Counted from the stretch's first letter, positions 1 to 15,600 are shown. The stretch: 64,000 bases of DNA from Mytilisepta virgata (GCA_028015205.1 CM051514.1:33930150-33994149); one strand, 5' to 3'. Numbers and translations are program-made. The notes: generated from the sequence alone by a model not told the origin.

Positions 1-228
1 AAAGTCACATTGTACAAGAATTCTATTTAAAAAGAAAGAGATCAAAATGTTCCCAGGTAATGCACAAGCCTACAACTGAGACTGGTTCAGGTTGAACGGG
101 GCCCTGATAATGGAGACTGCACTACTTTCAAACAATGCAAACACTAAAAAATGCGGAAGCATTCATAGAAAGAGGTTAGATGGCTCAGTACAAAGTTATT
201 GCCAGTGTGCTAACAATCTTACGCTAGA
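1..228. repeat. Dispersed repeat, copy 1
   Basis: Closely matches 24690-24940 in the same orientation, sharing blocks such as AAAAAGAAAGAGATCAAAAT and TGATAATGGAGACTGCACTA. No coding potential or terminal structure was recognised. Class unknown; it may extend beyond the left edge. Confidence 0.7.
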
Positions 229-1389
229 GATAAATTGAATTCACAGAACTTTTCTTACCTACAACACAATGGACTAATCGAAAGGTTAATAAAGGTCATA
301 AAATTTTTCCTTATGTTTACAATGGACAAAGTTAAAAAGTTAGGACAAAACTTAAATCAGAAAGCTTTGTTGTTCATATTTAAACTATAGTTGCCAGTTT
401 TCAGGATCTGTCATTTATTTTAGTCATTAAACATTCAAACGCTTATCACTCATCAATAAACTGCTGCACCTTATGTGCATGATATGCCGTAGGAAAATAC
501 TGATTTCTTTTAGCAAATTAAGTGTCACGTAACTTTTTCAACAGCTTAACATACTGTGGATTCATTAATATTCGTTCTATACCAATTTTCGTGGTTTTCG
601 TGGGTCCCAGTAAACCACGAATTTAAATATCCAACGAAAAATAATATTTTTACTCTTCTTTAAATGCACCGAAGTTTGAAACAGCGGAGGTTTGAACAAT
701 TGCGTTTTTACAGCATGTACTTGAATTCTGACATATGATGAGTTAGCTATATCCACATGGGATACAGTGTTTCATGTAATTTTGTCTTTGGTAACATATA
801 AACGCTCAAACAATTTTCTTTAATAAGATTTTGACTGTGTAAATTGTCGCGGAATTCACTTCCGTTTTTTTTTTATTCAATTATACAAGAAAAATCTTAA
901 TCCTAAGTAGACCTTAACAATACAGACTTTCTCATAAATTACAGTAAAAACATCTTGTCAAAAGATAATAATGCAGAAATTATTGATCGTAATCGGATTA
1001 AAAATATGTATGTATATGCCCCGAGGTATTTGGTGACAAGTGATTGCAATTTTGTCAATATATATTTCACACCTGTTTAACCTAATGAGTAAATAATTAC
1101 GGATTTTGTTAATCTTGTTAAATTCATGACAAGCTTTAATTGTTCCGTTACAAATTTAAAGAATCTGTTTGTAAGACTTTTGTTTAATGAGCGCTTTAAA
1201 TCAGTACTTTACTGTACAATATCAAGTCTGATCGGCATGTATTGTCGCAGTATTTTCATGATATCTGATGTGCCAAGCCACAAATTTAAGTATTTTCAAC
1301 AACTTTTTTCCTCTATCCACGAAAATAAATGAATCCACAGTAACTTAATTACAACACTGTAACAACAAACTAAATATCATCTTTGTGTA
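229..1389. other. Intron or flank sequence without recognised feature
   Basis: AT-rich sequence with a short T run near 866. I see no exon with matching splice sites on either strand, no convincing ORF and no clear repeat. The open frame at 1126-1332 has no recognisable protein features. Confidence 0.5.
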
Positions 1390-1990
1390 CGCAGCAAATT
1401 TTATACTTATGAAAAATTGCTTATATTTGACAATCTAAGTTCAATAACTATGGAACGACAAAAGTGAAAATCGTCAAAAAGTATACAGACCCTCAGACCA
1501 TCATTTATAATAATTTGTTAAAGTTTTAAGAAAATCCGTCAAGACATACTCAAGTTCCTGCGTGACATGTTAAAAATAGCTTATATTTGGACAATCTAAG
1601 TCCCATATCTCTGGAACAATAAAAATTAAAATTGTCAAAAAGTAAACAGTTCCTAAGACCATCATTTATAATAATGTGTTAAAGTTTGAAGAAAATCAGT
1701 AGGTATACCAGAGTTGCATGACACGTGAAAAATTGCTTTATTCACGACAATCTAAGTCCCATAACTCCAGAATGACAAATTTAACATCGTCAAAAATGAA
1801 AGGGAGCTTCCTTCCGACAATCCTAATGTTGTCTGTAAATTTCATGAGAATTGATGGAAGCAAATTTGAGTTACAGTACCAAGTGTTCATGGACGGATGG
1901 ATGGATGGACGGACAGACATTGTCATGATATGTCCCTTCAATGACAGGCATATTAAAACTGAGAGACTCAGTTCGGTGCAACGTACTTTA
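1390..1990. repeat. Degenerate tandem repeat, about three units near 150 bp
   Basis: The block reading about GCTTATATTTGACAATCTAA...CCATCATTTATAATAAT recurs at roughly 1420, 1575 and 1735 with divergence. It ends in a GGATGGATGGATGGACGGACAGAC-type tail near 1893-1918. Such tails terminate many mollusc non-autonomous elements. Open frames over this region are chance readings. Confidence 0.6.
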
Positions 1991-2102
1991 GTATGTCTTT
2001 GTTAAAGGTTAATTACAAATTGTTAATTAGTAAACAAGTAAGGATAGTGTGTGTTTTTGTGTGTGTGTTGTTTTCAAAGGCTTAGATAAACAATGCAAAT
2101 AC

Positions 2103-2279
2103 CTTTAGAGGAAGATCCTTAAGAGCTTTAATCAAATTCTGAACCACTGATTTAATGGAGAATTTCCCATTGATGATGCTGAAGAAAAGATCTATTCCTT
2201 TATTTATACCTCCAACAATATCTTGAACAACTTTGTCAAATCTCAAGGCCATATCAAAAACTTTTTGGATATCTCCTTC
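2103..2279 (-). CDS. Lipid transfer protein exon 15 (codons 599-657), last in window
   Basis: 177-nt exon, acceptor TTATATTTCAG, donor GTATTT, phase 0 on both sides. It encodes EGDIQKVFDMALRFDKVVQD and then amphipathic helices including SIKSVVQNLIKALKDLP. The gene continues past the left edge; I found no further exon in 1-2100. Confidence 0.75.
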
Positions 2280-3619
2280 CTGAAATATAACAACAACAAA
2301 ATGCAGTACTGTGGAACCTCTGTAAACTGAACAGCTACATGTATGGGGAAGTAAAAATTGGCTGATTTTTTTATGGTGCCTATTTTCGAAGGTTCCGAAA
2401 TCCGACCTGAATTATATAAATTCAATTATGGAAAGGCATTAAAATTACATACACACTATATTTGCATTGTTTTTTCTTTTACTTTTAATAAATTATAGTC
2501 TTTAAGCTTAGTCATTAGTTTATGGTATAAATGGAAGTTAAAATCTTTTATTAGAATGTAGTTTTTCCTGTATACATCAATGATACTTTGTATTAAAAAT
2601 TCTACTTATAGTTTGGCTGATTTTAAGAGGTATATTTCACGGGAATATATATATGTTTTGGACTGGAAATTATCTCCATTATTCAGAATGCAGTGGAAGA
2701 TTTTTTTACCTGAAAATATAGGTGGAAATTCCGGACCAAAAGAATGCTTGTGTTTGCAGAGGAATCCGGTTTCCAGAGGGGGCACTTTATGGGATTTTCA
2801 CTTTACTGATGAACTGATGTTATAATATTATAAAGTTCAATGAACCTAATTTTCCCAAACTTCTAAATGAATATTTGATATTGTCTTTGTGCATAAATTT
2901 AAAATTTTTACCTTGTATTTACCTTGTTTTTGGTGTGATACTGTTGCTTACAGTTTCTAGATTAACAGTTTTTACTTGGAATTTTATATTATTGTTTTCA
3001 CTTGCCGTAATTATTTTAATTAAGAGACAGGAGTCAGTAAAAGGCCACTACAAACAAATGACAAGGAGAGCTATAAATTGCATAACTCAAAATGAAGATA
3101 AGCAATGAATCTTCTAAGAAAAATTTTTGTACTTTTTAAAAAATAATTCAGCTTAAATTTCAATACCTTAATTCTTCAACTTTTGATAGACACTACTTGG
3201 TTGGCTGTGTTTTTGTTAAAAAAGGGAAATTGTTAGAAGACTACAAGTACTCTACCTGAAATATATTTACGCTGTATGATGTTTCTGCTTTGTAGCATAA
3301 TCTTCCTGTAAAAAAGTCTAAGTTTACTCCAACCAAGCCAGCATGAACGATTGCATACACTTCATCGTGTACACGAACTTTAAAATGACCACTCAGCGGA
3401 GCTGCAAAAGAATGACACAATTTTGAAATGTTTATTCTAACTATATATTACTTTTTTTTGGTTGTCTCCTGCACTGCTGCTTAAATCCTACATGCATTTG
3501 TAACCTTTGTAAATAAGATTTTGAACAAACAAATCAATTTTCTTACCCAATTTCCAAAAATATTTTCAGAAGAATTGTCTGTGTTTAGTGAAATTTATTT
3601 CCACATTTCAAAGCTGGCC

Positions 3620-3660
<41 letters not shown>

Positions 3661-6600
3661 TCTTTATTTAAAGAGGGTTACACAGTTAGCTATACAAACT
3701 AATCTTCCCTGAGGCCCTCATGAAATTCAATGAAATATAACAAACAATTACGAAATATTAAACAAACACACATATGTGAAAAAATGAGATTAAAAAATTG
3801 TTATGAAATATACAATTTTCAAAACACGTAAAAATTACAAATTCATATAGTATAGGCATCATTCAAATTACCTCAACAATATCTTAAGTTTGAGTAAGTG
3901 TGTGAAAATTATTATACAAAAAAAATTACACAGCTTCTTAATATAAAGATTAAACTCCATAGCAATTTGCATTCATAAAACATGTTGACTCTTTTATGCG
4001 TAAGTTTTAACAATGTTATATATCAGTTCCTGCAGAATTTTACGATGAAAATTAGGACATCTGTTACACGTATTTTCTGTTATCTCTGAAAACAATTTAA
4101 ATGAAATAGCAAACCCTATCTTATATCTAATTTGGTCTACATTTATGCCATTATATTTCATTTGATTATTTTATTACAGTATACAACTAAAGAACACAGC
4201 ATGTGTAATGAGGTAATTAGCTGCTGGCTAACTATATCATAACATCAATAATCAAACCTTCCATACTTTTATATCCATTTGGTGAAATGTTTAGTTCATA
4301 ACTTTTTAAAATCTGATTAAAGTAGGGTATCAACTACTTAAGGAAAATCTAACTTTACAACGTTATAGAATTTGAAATTTTTTTGGACTTTCCAAAGTTT
4401 TTGTCTAAGCATAATTGATTAAACTTTAAGTTAATCTAGAAATGTGCTTTATATATGAAACATTCAATATATATATATTTTTTTTTTTGCTACATACAGA
4501 TCAGAAGATCAAGGTAGTTTTCCATTATAACGCCGAACGAAGCCCCAAGTGCTGCCATGCCAAGCTTCATCTGCCAGTTGACTGAAGGAGCTGACAATTT
4601 GTATTTCAATCCTTCCCAGAATCCTCTCCGACTTCTATGATGTACCTGTACATCCATATCAGAGACATAAGGATTTGTGATTCCTGTTGCACTGTCTGCA
4701 CTTCTGTTAAGATAAATCTTAATTTTATGGCTTTAGGATTGTAGTAAATTTAAAAGACATCTTAAAATTTCAATATTTAACCTATTGTTGATTAAGTCAG
4801 AAATGAATCATGATATTATAAAACAAGCATTCTGAGAGTACTGCTGGGCAATACGATGGCTTGAGCTGTGAGAATTCACACCAAATGTTCTATGACTATG
4901 TGAATTGGTACAGACCTACGGACAGTGATTCCAAAAAATCCTGACATATGTTTGTAAGGGGTACAAAATAATTAACTGATCAGCCCGAAACTCAAAATTG
5001 ATCTTGGCTATCATTACAAGCTCACATACCGAAAAAAAAGTCCAAAAAACAAATATTTTGAAAATAATTCCTACTTCCAAGGGAAATAACTCTCAGAATA
5101 AATAGCTGGTCATCATGAAAATCAGATTTGATCTGTAGCTCATCATTATAAACTCACACACCAAAAATAAGATTATTTGGTATAAGGGTTTACGAAAAAA
5201 GTCTGAAAAACTATTATTATGACAATATATTCTATTTTAAAAGGGCAACAACTCTAACAATAATTATCCTATCAGCATGAAACTCAAACTTGATCTGAAT
5301 CTCATCATTATAAGCTCATATATCAAAAATACGATCAACTGGTAAAATGGTTTGCAAAAAAGTCTAGAAAACAAATATTTTGGCAATAATACCTATCACC
5401 AAGGGGAATAACTCTAACAACAATTATCTGATCAGCCCGAAATTCAAACTTGATCTGTAGCTCATCATTACAAGCACAAATACCATAAAAGGGTTTGCTA
5501 AAATTGTCTGAAAAACTATTATTTTGGCAATGATTTCTATTTCCAAGTGCAATATCTCTGATCTATGTGAAAATCAAACTTTATCAGTAGTTCATCATTA
5601 TAAGCTCATATACCCAAAAAAAAGATCATTTGGAATAAGGGTTTGCTAAAAAAAGTTTGGCAAAATATTATTTTGGCAATAATTCCTATTTCCAAGGTCC
5701 ATACCTCTCACTATAATTATCTCATCATCGTGAAACTCAACTTGATCTGTAGGTCATCATAATAAAGTTGCATACCAAAAATAAGATCAATTGGTAAATG
5801 GTTTGCAAAAAAATCCCCAAAACAAGGACAATAACTCTCACAATAATTATCTGATCAAACTGGATCTGTAACTCATCATTATAAGCTTACATACCAAAAA
5901 ATAATATCAGATGGGGAAATGATTTCCAGAAAACTTAAGTGTGACTGACGGATTGACGGTAGGGAGTGCTATAGTCCCCTTTAGCATTGGCTTTAGGGGA
6001 TTACTAATAAGGTAGAAAAACCATTTATACTACTAAACAATCAAGATTGCTACATATAGACTTATGTCCCCCGCCACAATAGATCAGCAACTTAAATTTG
6101 TTCTCATCATTATAACAAGAGTGGACACACTACATGTCTCACCTGAGTATGCAAATGGACACAGAATAATGATTATCTGATACCCGACATTTTGCAAGTC
6201 AAAGGAAAATGCGTTAAAATAAATTGAGGTGAAGGTCAAAAGGCAGGTGTCATACCGACATGTATCCACTTAGAACTATCTATTGACCAAATATGGTGGG
6301 TTTATGTATTAAAGTTGCTGAGAAATGGACCTAATCTCGAAAATGTGACAAAGTCACTCAAGCATGCAACTGAGGTCAAAGTCCAGAGACAGGTGTCAGA
6401 CTTGCATGTACCCACTAAGAACTATCTATAGACCAAACACGGATGGGTCTAGGTATTACACTTGCTGAAAAAAGGACTTAATCAGGATGAATTCACTCAA
6501 CCCTGAAACTGAGGTCAAGGTACAGAGATAGGGTCTCCAACCAAGAACTGTCAATAGACTAAATACAGTAGGTCTAGGTACTACAATTGTTGAAAAATGG

Positions 6601-9600
6601 ACTTAATCTAGAAACTTGGATGAAAGTCACACAATCATGAAATTGAGGTCAAAGTCCAGAGACAGGTGTCAGACTTGTATGGACCCACTAAGAACTATCT
6701 ATAGACCAATCACAGATGGGTCTAGGTATAACAATTGCTGAAAAAAGGACATAACCACGAAAAAGTGACAAAGTCACTCAAGCATGAAATTGATGTTAAG
6801 GTCCCAAACCAGGTGTCAGACTGATATGTACCCACCAAGAACTATCTATTGACCAAATATGGTGGGTCTAGGTATTACAGTATCTGACAAATGGACTTAA
6901 CCACGAAAATGTGACAAGGTCACTCAAGCATGAAATTGAGACCAAGGTCAAAAGGCAGGTGTCAGACTGATATGTACCCACCAAGAACTATTTATTGACC
7001 AAATATGGTGGGTCTAGGTATTACAGTTTCTGAGAAATGGACTTAACCACAAAAAAGTAAAAAGTCACTTGAGAATGAAATTGAGGTCAAGGTCCCAAGC
7101 TAGTTGTCAGACTGGCCTGCACCTACTAAGAACTATCTATAGACGAAATATGGTTGGCCTAGGTATTACAGTTGCTGAGAAATGGATTTAACCACGAAAC
7201 TTGGACGCAGATTTTAAATTCATGTTTATGAAGTCAGTGAACCATGAAAATGAGATCAGGGTCACAAAACAAGTATACTGCGGCAAACCTTATATACGAT
7301 AAGCTATCTTGTGGACCATAAATCTTAATTGTAGGTATTACAGGTGCAAAGTTATTAAAGTTTTAAAAAGGTTTACCTTGCTGCCAGAAAGTAATACCTA
7401 AAACTCGCCTCCACGACTATTTGTCGCAGGTGAGACAATAAAAAACTAGAGGCTCAGTATCGCTCACCTGGCAGATACAAGAATTTTCCATGGCGGCCAT
7501 GTGGTTTCAGGGGAGAAGATTCCAAATGTGAAAAGTTAACAGACGGACGGATGTAGGACGCCAAAAGTTTACATGGCCTTTGGCCAGGTGAGCAAAAATA
7601 TGAACAATAACAAGAAGCTCCCAAGAGCCTGAATTGCCCACCTGTTATATTTTGTGCATATCTTGCATCAATGATTATTTTTGCTATTTAATGTATACCG
7701 TTGTAATTTTCTCCTTAATATTGACCTGTACACCTAAAATATAGAATCCTGAACCAAAATAGAGTATTGTTGCTAGGGACTTTTTCATCAGTTGCTATGG
7801 ACGTTTTCAATGGCATTGACTCTTGACCTTCCATTTTGACTTGAACAGGTTAATTGTAGGGTCCTGAACCCAAATATATCTGGTTGCTAGGGACTTTTCC
7901 ATTGAATGCTATGGATTTTTTCAATGATCTTGACCCTTGAGCCTCCATATTCACTTGTACAGCTATATTATATATTATTAGGCCTTAACTCAAATATATA
8001 CTGTTGCTAGGGACTTTTTCATTGGTTGCAATGGACTTTTTCAATGACCTTGACCTTTGACCCTCCATTTTACTTGTACAGCTACCATTTAATTTATTTC
8101 AAGTTATGCTCTAAACATCTGTGACAATGTCAGACCATTATTTTCTGTTTATATGTAAATAATCTTTCAATAATATTCGAGTTAATAACCTAAAACTGCA
8201 AAATTTCCTTAAAATTAACAATTCAGGGGCAATTACCCGAAAATGGGTTGACCGATTCGTCTGAATATGTCACGGCAGGTAGATCTTGACCTCATAAACA
8301 TTTTTACTACTTGTCAGTTTTGCTCTAACTGCTTTAGTTTTTGAGATATGAGCCAAAAAGTGCATTTTCACCAATATTCTATTTTTAGCCATGGCAGTCA
8401 TGTTTCCAGATGGACAGGAAAATAAAACACAAACTTTATACTAGATACCCTAATTAAGGATCTTTCAGCTTAAGTTTGACTGAAATTGATTCTGTAGTTT
8501 CAGAGGAGAAGATTTTTAAAAGTTTACAAAGATAACGAAAAAAATGTGAAAAATTGTCTTAGAAGGGCAAAAACTCCTATAAGGGGTCAATTGACAGTTT
8601 TGGTCATGTTGACTTATTTGTAGATCTGCTGAACATTTTTGCTGTTTTACATTTGTCTTTATAATAATATTCAAGATAACCTAAAACTGCAAAATTTCCT
8701 TAAAATTACCAATTCAGGAGCAATATGCCAACAAAGGGTTGACTGAAAATTTCATAGCAGATAGATCTTGACCTGATGAACATTTTTACCCAGTCAGTTT
8801 TGCTCTAAATGCTCTAGATTTTGAGATATAAGCCAATAACTGCAGTTTACCCCCTATGTTCTATTTTTACCCATATCGGCCATGTTTCTCGACAGAAAAG
8901 AAATAAAACATAATCTTTATTCTAGATACCCTAAGGATCATTCAGACTAAGTATGCCTGTAATTGGTTCAATGATTTCAGAGGAGAAGATTTTTTTAAAA
9001 GTTTAAAACGGACGATGGACAGAGAACACCAAGTGATGGCAAAAGCTCACATGTCCTTTTAGGACAGGTGAGCTAAAAAGTGAAAATTATGCTTCAGCTA
9101 GAATTCTTGCCCCCTTTCACAACAAGTGTAAGACTATGATTAATAGTAAGTCTAAATTAGTGTATACAGAATGTTAGGCAATGAAATCATAGTTAAGAGA
9201 TTGTATGTGAAACGGGGCCTTGATAACTATAATTTATTTTTTCCTGCATAGTCGAATGAAACATCATACTCTTGCTCACAAAATATATTTTGTGAAATAC
9301 AGATGTATTTGGCTTATACTTCCTTGTTTTAAAACCTTGATATACTTGTGAATAATTATTCAAAGGTCATTACAAATCAAACAAAAATGTACAAATGTTT
9401 TTCTCAAATTTAGGAAGTATTTGAAAAAGTGTTATCTGCAAAATTATCAAAGTCTCTACAAATCGGAATGCAGAATTCAAGTTCAAATTATAACACATCT
9501 TATATCTTGGTATGATTGGATTTCAAACATTGGAAAGGATTATGTCCAAACATAATCCGTGTTTATCCTTAAAATTTATAATTATTCTACCCAGTCAATT

Positions 9601-12600
9601 TTAAATATTGCAGAGATCTAGCAACAATGATATTAATATCTACCGTTTATTCAGTGGGGCTATTACTCTTGACTTTGGATGCATCTGATACAGTGACAAT
9701 GCTTCATATCTTACATTTTCATCTTCATCATATAAAGCAGCGCTTAACATTTCTTCAGCAGCCTGTGGACAAAAAATAATATACTTATTAGATCAAATAA
9801 AATTTGGGTCTATATAAAGGCTGACATATATGCTTTTGAAATTCTGAATTTCACTCATTTAAATTTTTATGTTTATAGTCACATACTGTATGTTTTTTAT
9901 AACCAAATTTATTTCAAGAAATAACTAGATGCTCTCAAGATCCTGTATCGCTCACCTGGATTTAACTTGTCCACTTTCAGCAGGACTGAAAATTGATCTT
10001 GGCTGGTTTTCCCATAGTAACCATGTTAAACAAAGTTAGGGTGTGTTGGCCATCTTAGTTGACATTCAAGGTTAAAAAACACAATTCTGAAAGAGTTATT
10101 AGTTTGGTCACGTTTAAGGTATGATGATCTGCAAATTAAATTTTCCCATAAGGTCCTATGTTAAACTAAGTTCAGCTTTGGTGGCCATCTTGATCGACAG
10201 GCCAGGTCAACAGACACATTTATGAGATGACCATCTAATGACCATTACTGCCAAGTCTGGTCATAATTGGCCAAGTGGTCTCAGACAAGAAGATTTTTAA
10301 ATGAATTTTCACATAGGTATGTTGAAATAAGTTCGGCTGTAGCAGCCATTTTGGTTGACATTCCTGGTCACAATTCTGAAAAAGGACCATCTAAGGACCA
10401 TTGCTGCCAAGGTTGGTCCCAATTTGCTTAGTGTTTTTTTAATGACTTTCCCAAAGGGTCCTAAGTTAAACTAAGTTCAGCACTGGCAGCCATCTTTGTT
10501 AAAAGTCCAGGTCATCAGACATAATTCTAAAAGAGGACACCATCAGGTCTATTGGCGCCAAGTTTGGTTCCAATTGGCTTAGTGGTTTCAGACAAGAATA
10601 TTTTTTAATGAATTTCCATAGGGCCCTAAGTTTAACTAAGTTTGGCTGTGGTGGCCATTTTGGTTGACATTCTGGGTCATCTGACACAATTTAAGGACCA
10701 TTTCTGCCAAATTTGATTCCAACTGGCTCTGTAGTTTCAGACATCTTGGATTTCATATTGGCAGGAAAAACATAAACTTGGTAGAGGACCATGTAAGGAT
10801 CATTCCTGCAATGTAATGATTCAATTGCTTATGTTAGTTTCAGAGAAGAAGATTTTTGAAATTTTGGCCAATCAGAGTGCAAAAATGGCCCTGGCAGCCA
10901 TGTTTTTGAAACATCCATTTTGTTAAGCACCATTATCTGATCATTCAGGCATAATATTACTTCCATCTGTCAAATGGTTTCTTACAAAAAGACATTTGCA
11001 TGTATTTCCCATAGAATCCTATGTCCCGTGGTGGTGGACATCTTGGATTTCAGATCGGCACAAAAAACAAAAAATTGTACCGAGTAAGGATCATTCCTGC
11101 AATATAACAATTCAATTGGTTATATAGTTTCAGACAAGAAGATTATTTAAAATTTCAGACAATCAGAGTGCATAAATGGCCCTGGCGGCCATGTTGAATT
11201 TTGGATCAGATCCAATGAACATCCCCACTAAGTTTGATTTCAATTGGCCGTGGGGTTTTGGAGAAGAAGGATGAAATGTGAATAGTTAACAGACAGGCGG
11301 ACGATGATGGAGGCAAAGTATGGCAAAAGCTCACCCTTGCTATAGCCAGGTGAGCTAAAAAGTAAAAATTAATTTGGGAAAAATTAATAGCATCAAGTTC
11401 GCTACAATTTGGAATATCCCATAATAAATATTCCATTTGTGTTCAAACTTCTGGGACCATAATAATAAAACAAGGATCTTTGCAAAAAGCAGTTTTCTAA
11501 AATTTACTGAAAACTTTAATATATGATATAAAGATACCATTTCGTGTTCATATTTTCTTAGTGCATGCACTCCTGCTCTTTTGATCCAAGGAGAGTTAGT
11601 ACTGTTAATGTGTGAAATGATGATATGGAAAGAAGAATCCATTCTAGCATTTCCAAGGGTCTCCAGAAGTACAACACGACTTAGATCATATTCATCTTTT
11701 TCAGAATCTGTCTGGGCAGCTCTTTTAACTTTGTAAACAAATGGATCTACAATATAGAAATTGTCTGTTTGTAATGCTCTACAATTTTTGAGGCTTTTAA
11801 TGTCAGCTTTCTATTTATTTAATTTTTTTCTTAAGCACAACTGATCAAGATTAATTTGACAAAATATGCATGTATAATGCATCAAAGTTGGTTTCAGAGC
11901 CTTTCATTAACATTACTGAGTTGATGTCTCTGATGTTTTAATTGAAGTACTACCATCAAATGAGTTAGTAATTGAAACTGAAAAATCTATAACTAGAGGC
12001 TCCCAGGAGCTTGTATGGCTCACCTGGACTTTGTCCATCTTGAATGGCAGACTGGAGCATTGCTGTCAAGTTCCAATTGGCTCACTGGTTTCAAACAAGA
12101 AGATCTTTCCGTGAACTTTCCCATTAGGTACTATGTTAAACTATTTTTGACTCTGGCAGCCTTATTCAATGGCGGAGAGGGTCATCAGATATAAGTCCGA
12201 AAGAAAACCAACTAAGACTATTGCTGCCAACTTTTGTTCCAATTGGCCAAGTGGTTTCTGACAAGAAGATCATTTAGTAAATTTCCAAAAGTGTCCTATG
12301 TTTAACTATGTTCGGCTCTAGCAGCCATCTTAAATGGCGGGTGGGGTCATCGGAAAAACTTGTGAAAGAGGATCACTTAAGGAGCATTGATGTCAAGTTT
12401 CGTTCCTTTTCTAAGTGGTCTCAGACAAGTATAACTTTAAGTAAATGTCCAATAGGGTCCTATGTTAAACTGTGGTCGGCTCTGGTGGCCATCTGGGATA
12501 GCGGGTGGGGTCATCGAATACAATTCTGAAAGAGGACCTCCTAAGGACAATTGCAGCTAAATTTTGTTCCAATTGGCGAAGTGGTTTCAGACAAGATCTT

Positions 12601-15600
12601 AAAGAACATTCCCCATAGGGTCCTATGTTAAACTATGTTCGGCTCTTGTCGCCAACTTGGATTGTGGGCGGGGTCATATGATAAAGTCCTGAAAGAGAAC
12701 CATGAAAGGACCATTGCTGCCAAGTGGTTTCAGATAAGAAGATCTTTAAGTACATTCTTCATAGGGTCCTATGTTAAACTATGTTCAGATCATGCCAACA
12801 ACTGGGATTGCGGGCAGGGTCATCAGATACCAGGTGAGTTAAAAATGTTCATTTTCTTTTATTAGGAGTAACTCCTTCATTTACTGCATATATATCAACT
12901 TAAGTGCAAGACACAATTTTGCATAACTTTTAAGTCCAAAAATTAGTGTCATTGACATTTTAATCACTTTGCTTATACAATTCTAAGACTTAAAGTACTG
13001 TAAGTGAGAAATTGAGACTTCAGAGATTTATTCAAAAAATCCAAATTAAACAAATACAACTTATACAAAAAACTCAGCTAGAACTTTAAACTAAAATTTC
13101 ACTTTTCATCAAGTAAGGTATTCAAGTTTTGAATAAAAAGTGCTTATATGAATTGAATTTAATCAGCTATACATATAGTCAAATAAGAAAAGCAGAAAAA
13201 AAAATCAGTAAATTTAGTCCTGTAGTAAAATGTGTCCCCCGAACTTTGTTTCATAGTAAAATAAGTCCATGTTTGGAATTTTACTACAAAATTTAGTCCC
13301 AGGATTCATTTCCCTAGAAAAACATGAGTCCATAATTACTACCGGTAATATATACCTGGCATCAGTTTTCCAAAGAAAACTGTTTCTAGAACATGGAACA
13401 TCACAACAGTTGTTTTATTTGTTGGGGACTCGAATAAAAACAATTCAAAATCATCCAAATTTATACTAGTGAGTACATATCAACTGTCTCAAGGAAATCA
13501 TTAAAAATTAAAGACGTAAAATCTTCAAATAATGAATAGAAAATATAAACAGGAATATTGGATTTAAACAATATTCAAAATTAATTACTGATGAAGATTA
13601 AAGTTTTTCCTGGGTATAAAAATTAATACATGTACTTACCATGCTGAATTATTTTATGCAAATGTATTGATTTCTGCTTTTTGCAATTTAATGATGGGAG
13701 ATTGTCCAGTGTAGAATATAAAACAAATTTAGCTACTTTAGCAATAGGTTTTAACAGGGGGTTCCTTTCAAAAATGGCTCTTTTGGGGAAATTTGGACCA
13801 ATAAACTGTGCCTGGTTCAAAACTATCAGTGCTGGGCTGAAATCTTGCACTCTAGGTCATTTTATTAAGTAACAAGAAAAGGTGTTTTCTTCAAGTTTAA
13901 GGTAAAAACCTTGAAATATATGATTTTATGTGAAAGAATTTGGGGTTGTGCCATGATTTTGGGTCAAAACATACTTCCATCACTTACTTAAAGCTTTCCT
14001 ATCTTACCATGCATTTCTATCATCTTGTGAATTTTGTTTGTAATAGTGACTGCTCTCTCCATATCTCCTACTCTCCACAACTTGTGAATCACAGAACCAA
14101 GAGCCAGTAATACTCTGTTATATAGATCACCAGTATATAATGATTCTGGAAATTTCTCTCTATGGAAACATAGATCTTCCATTCCATCAATTAAGTCCTA
14201 CAGTACAAGTCCAAAATACAATATATTGTGAAATTTTAATTTGATAGATGGATGAATTGTTGTTTAACATCCAGTTGGAACCAGGTGCATATCAGGAGAA
14301 CATGTTGATATGATAATGAATATGATCCATGCTTTGTACTAGATCCACAAGCTGAGCCCGATTTTTAACATGCTAGCTCACCAGTTAACTGTCCACAGGA
14401 AGACATATCACCCCACAAGACACATTATACTGACTTTGAGCTGACCAGTTGATCTTTGTTCTTACTCCTAGATGCCACGTATTTGGCAGAGAAGCAGCAA
14501 ATACCAATTTAAATGTCTTTGGTTTGACCCAGCCCGGAATAAAACCCGCAACCTTCCAGACTTGAGGCGAGGATGCTTCCACAACACCACCAAAGTGGTT
14601 TTTAATTTGATGAAGTAACTAGTATTAAACTGCTAGGTGATAAAAAAAAATAAAAATGAGACACTTTTGTTGAATTAATGTACAGTGGAACCTCAGTAAA
14701 CTGAACAGCTATCAGACCGTAAAAATGGCCAGTTTTCAGAGGTGCCGGTTTTGAGAGGTTCCAGACTTTAATAAAACCGACCAGAAGTAAATAAATTTAA
14801 ATAACGAAATACATAATTACTACATTTTCATGGTCTTTCTTTAAATGTTACTTAATCATAGTCATTTAGCTCCAATGTTATTTTTTGGTAGAAACAGAAG
14901 TTAAAAACTGTTATTTAAACCGAGTTTTTCCAGTACATACCTATGAGGCTTTGTTTAAAATACGCTTCTCAATGAAGAGAATGAAAGTTTGACCGGTATT
15001 TAGGGATGTATTTGACCGGAATATATATGTTTAGGACCGAAAATGATGTCCGGTATTTGGAATTCAGAAGAGCCGGTTTTTGGAGGATTTTTTTACTTAT
15101 ACATGTGAGAATTCCGGACCAGAATAAAGCGTTCGGTTTGCGGAGGAATCCATTTTCAGAGGGGCCAGTTTAGGGGAATTCAACTGTAATACTCTAAGGC
15201 CATGGAAAAATGATTGTTGGTTTCCCCTAACATGGGAAAATTTTCAAGGCCTGGCATTGCTATAGAATATTTGTTCTACATGCAGTCTATTTTTTTACTT
15301 GACAACTGGTATTAAACTTAGGTGACTTAAATAACATAAAGAACTAGTGTCCATGACCATGTATTCAATCTTTAACCATTATTTCTTTACTTTGTACCAT
15401 TTGATGCGTACATTTGGGTATGTGGACCACAAGAAATACTGGCGCTCGGTGCCGAGGTGGCCTTTTTAAGTATTTAAACAACAGTGGAGCGAAACACTTT
15501 CAATCATTTTTATCATTCCATTCAGTTAAGCACTTCCGCGATCTAGATACCAAGGTGGGAAAAAATTACATTGACATTGATGTACTTCTAAACAACAAAA

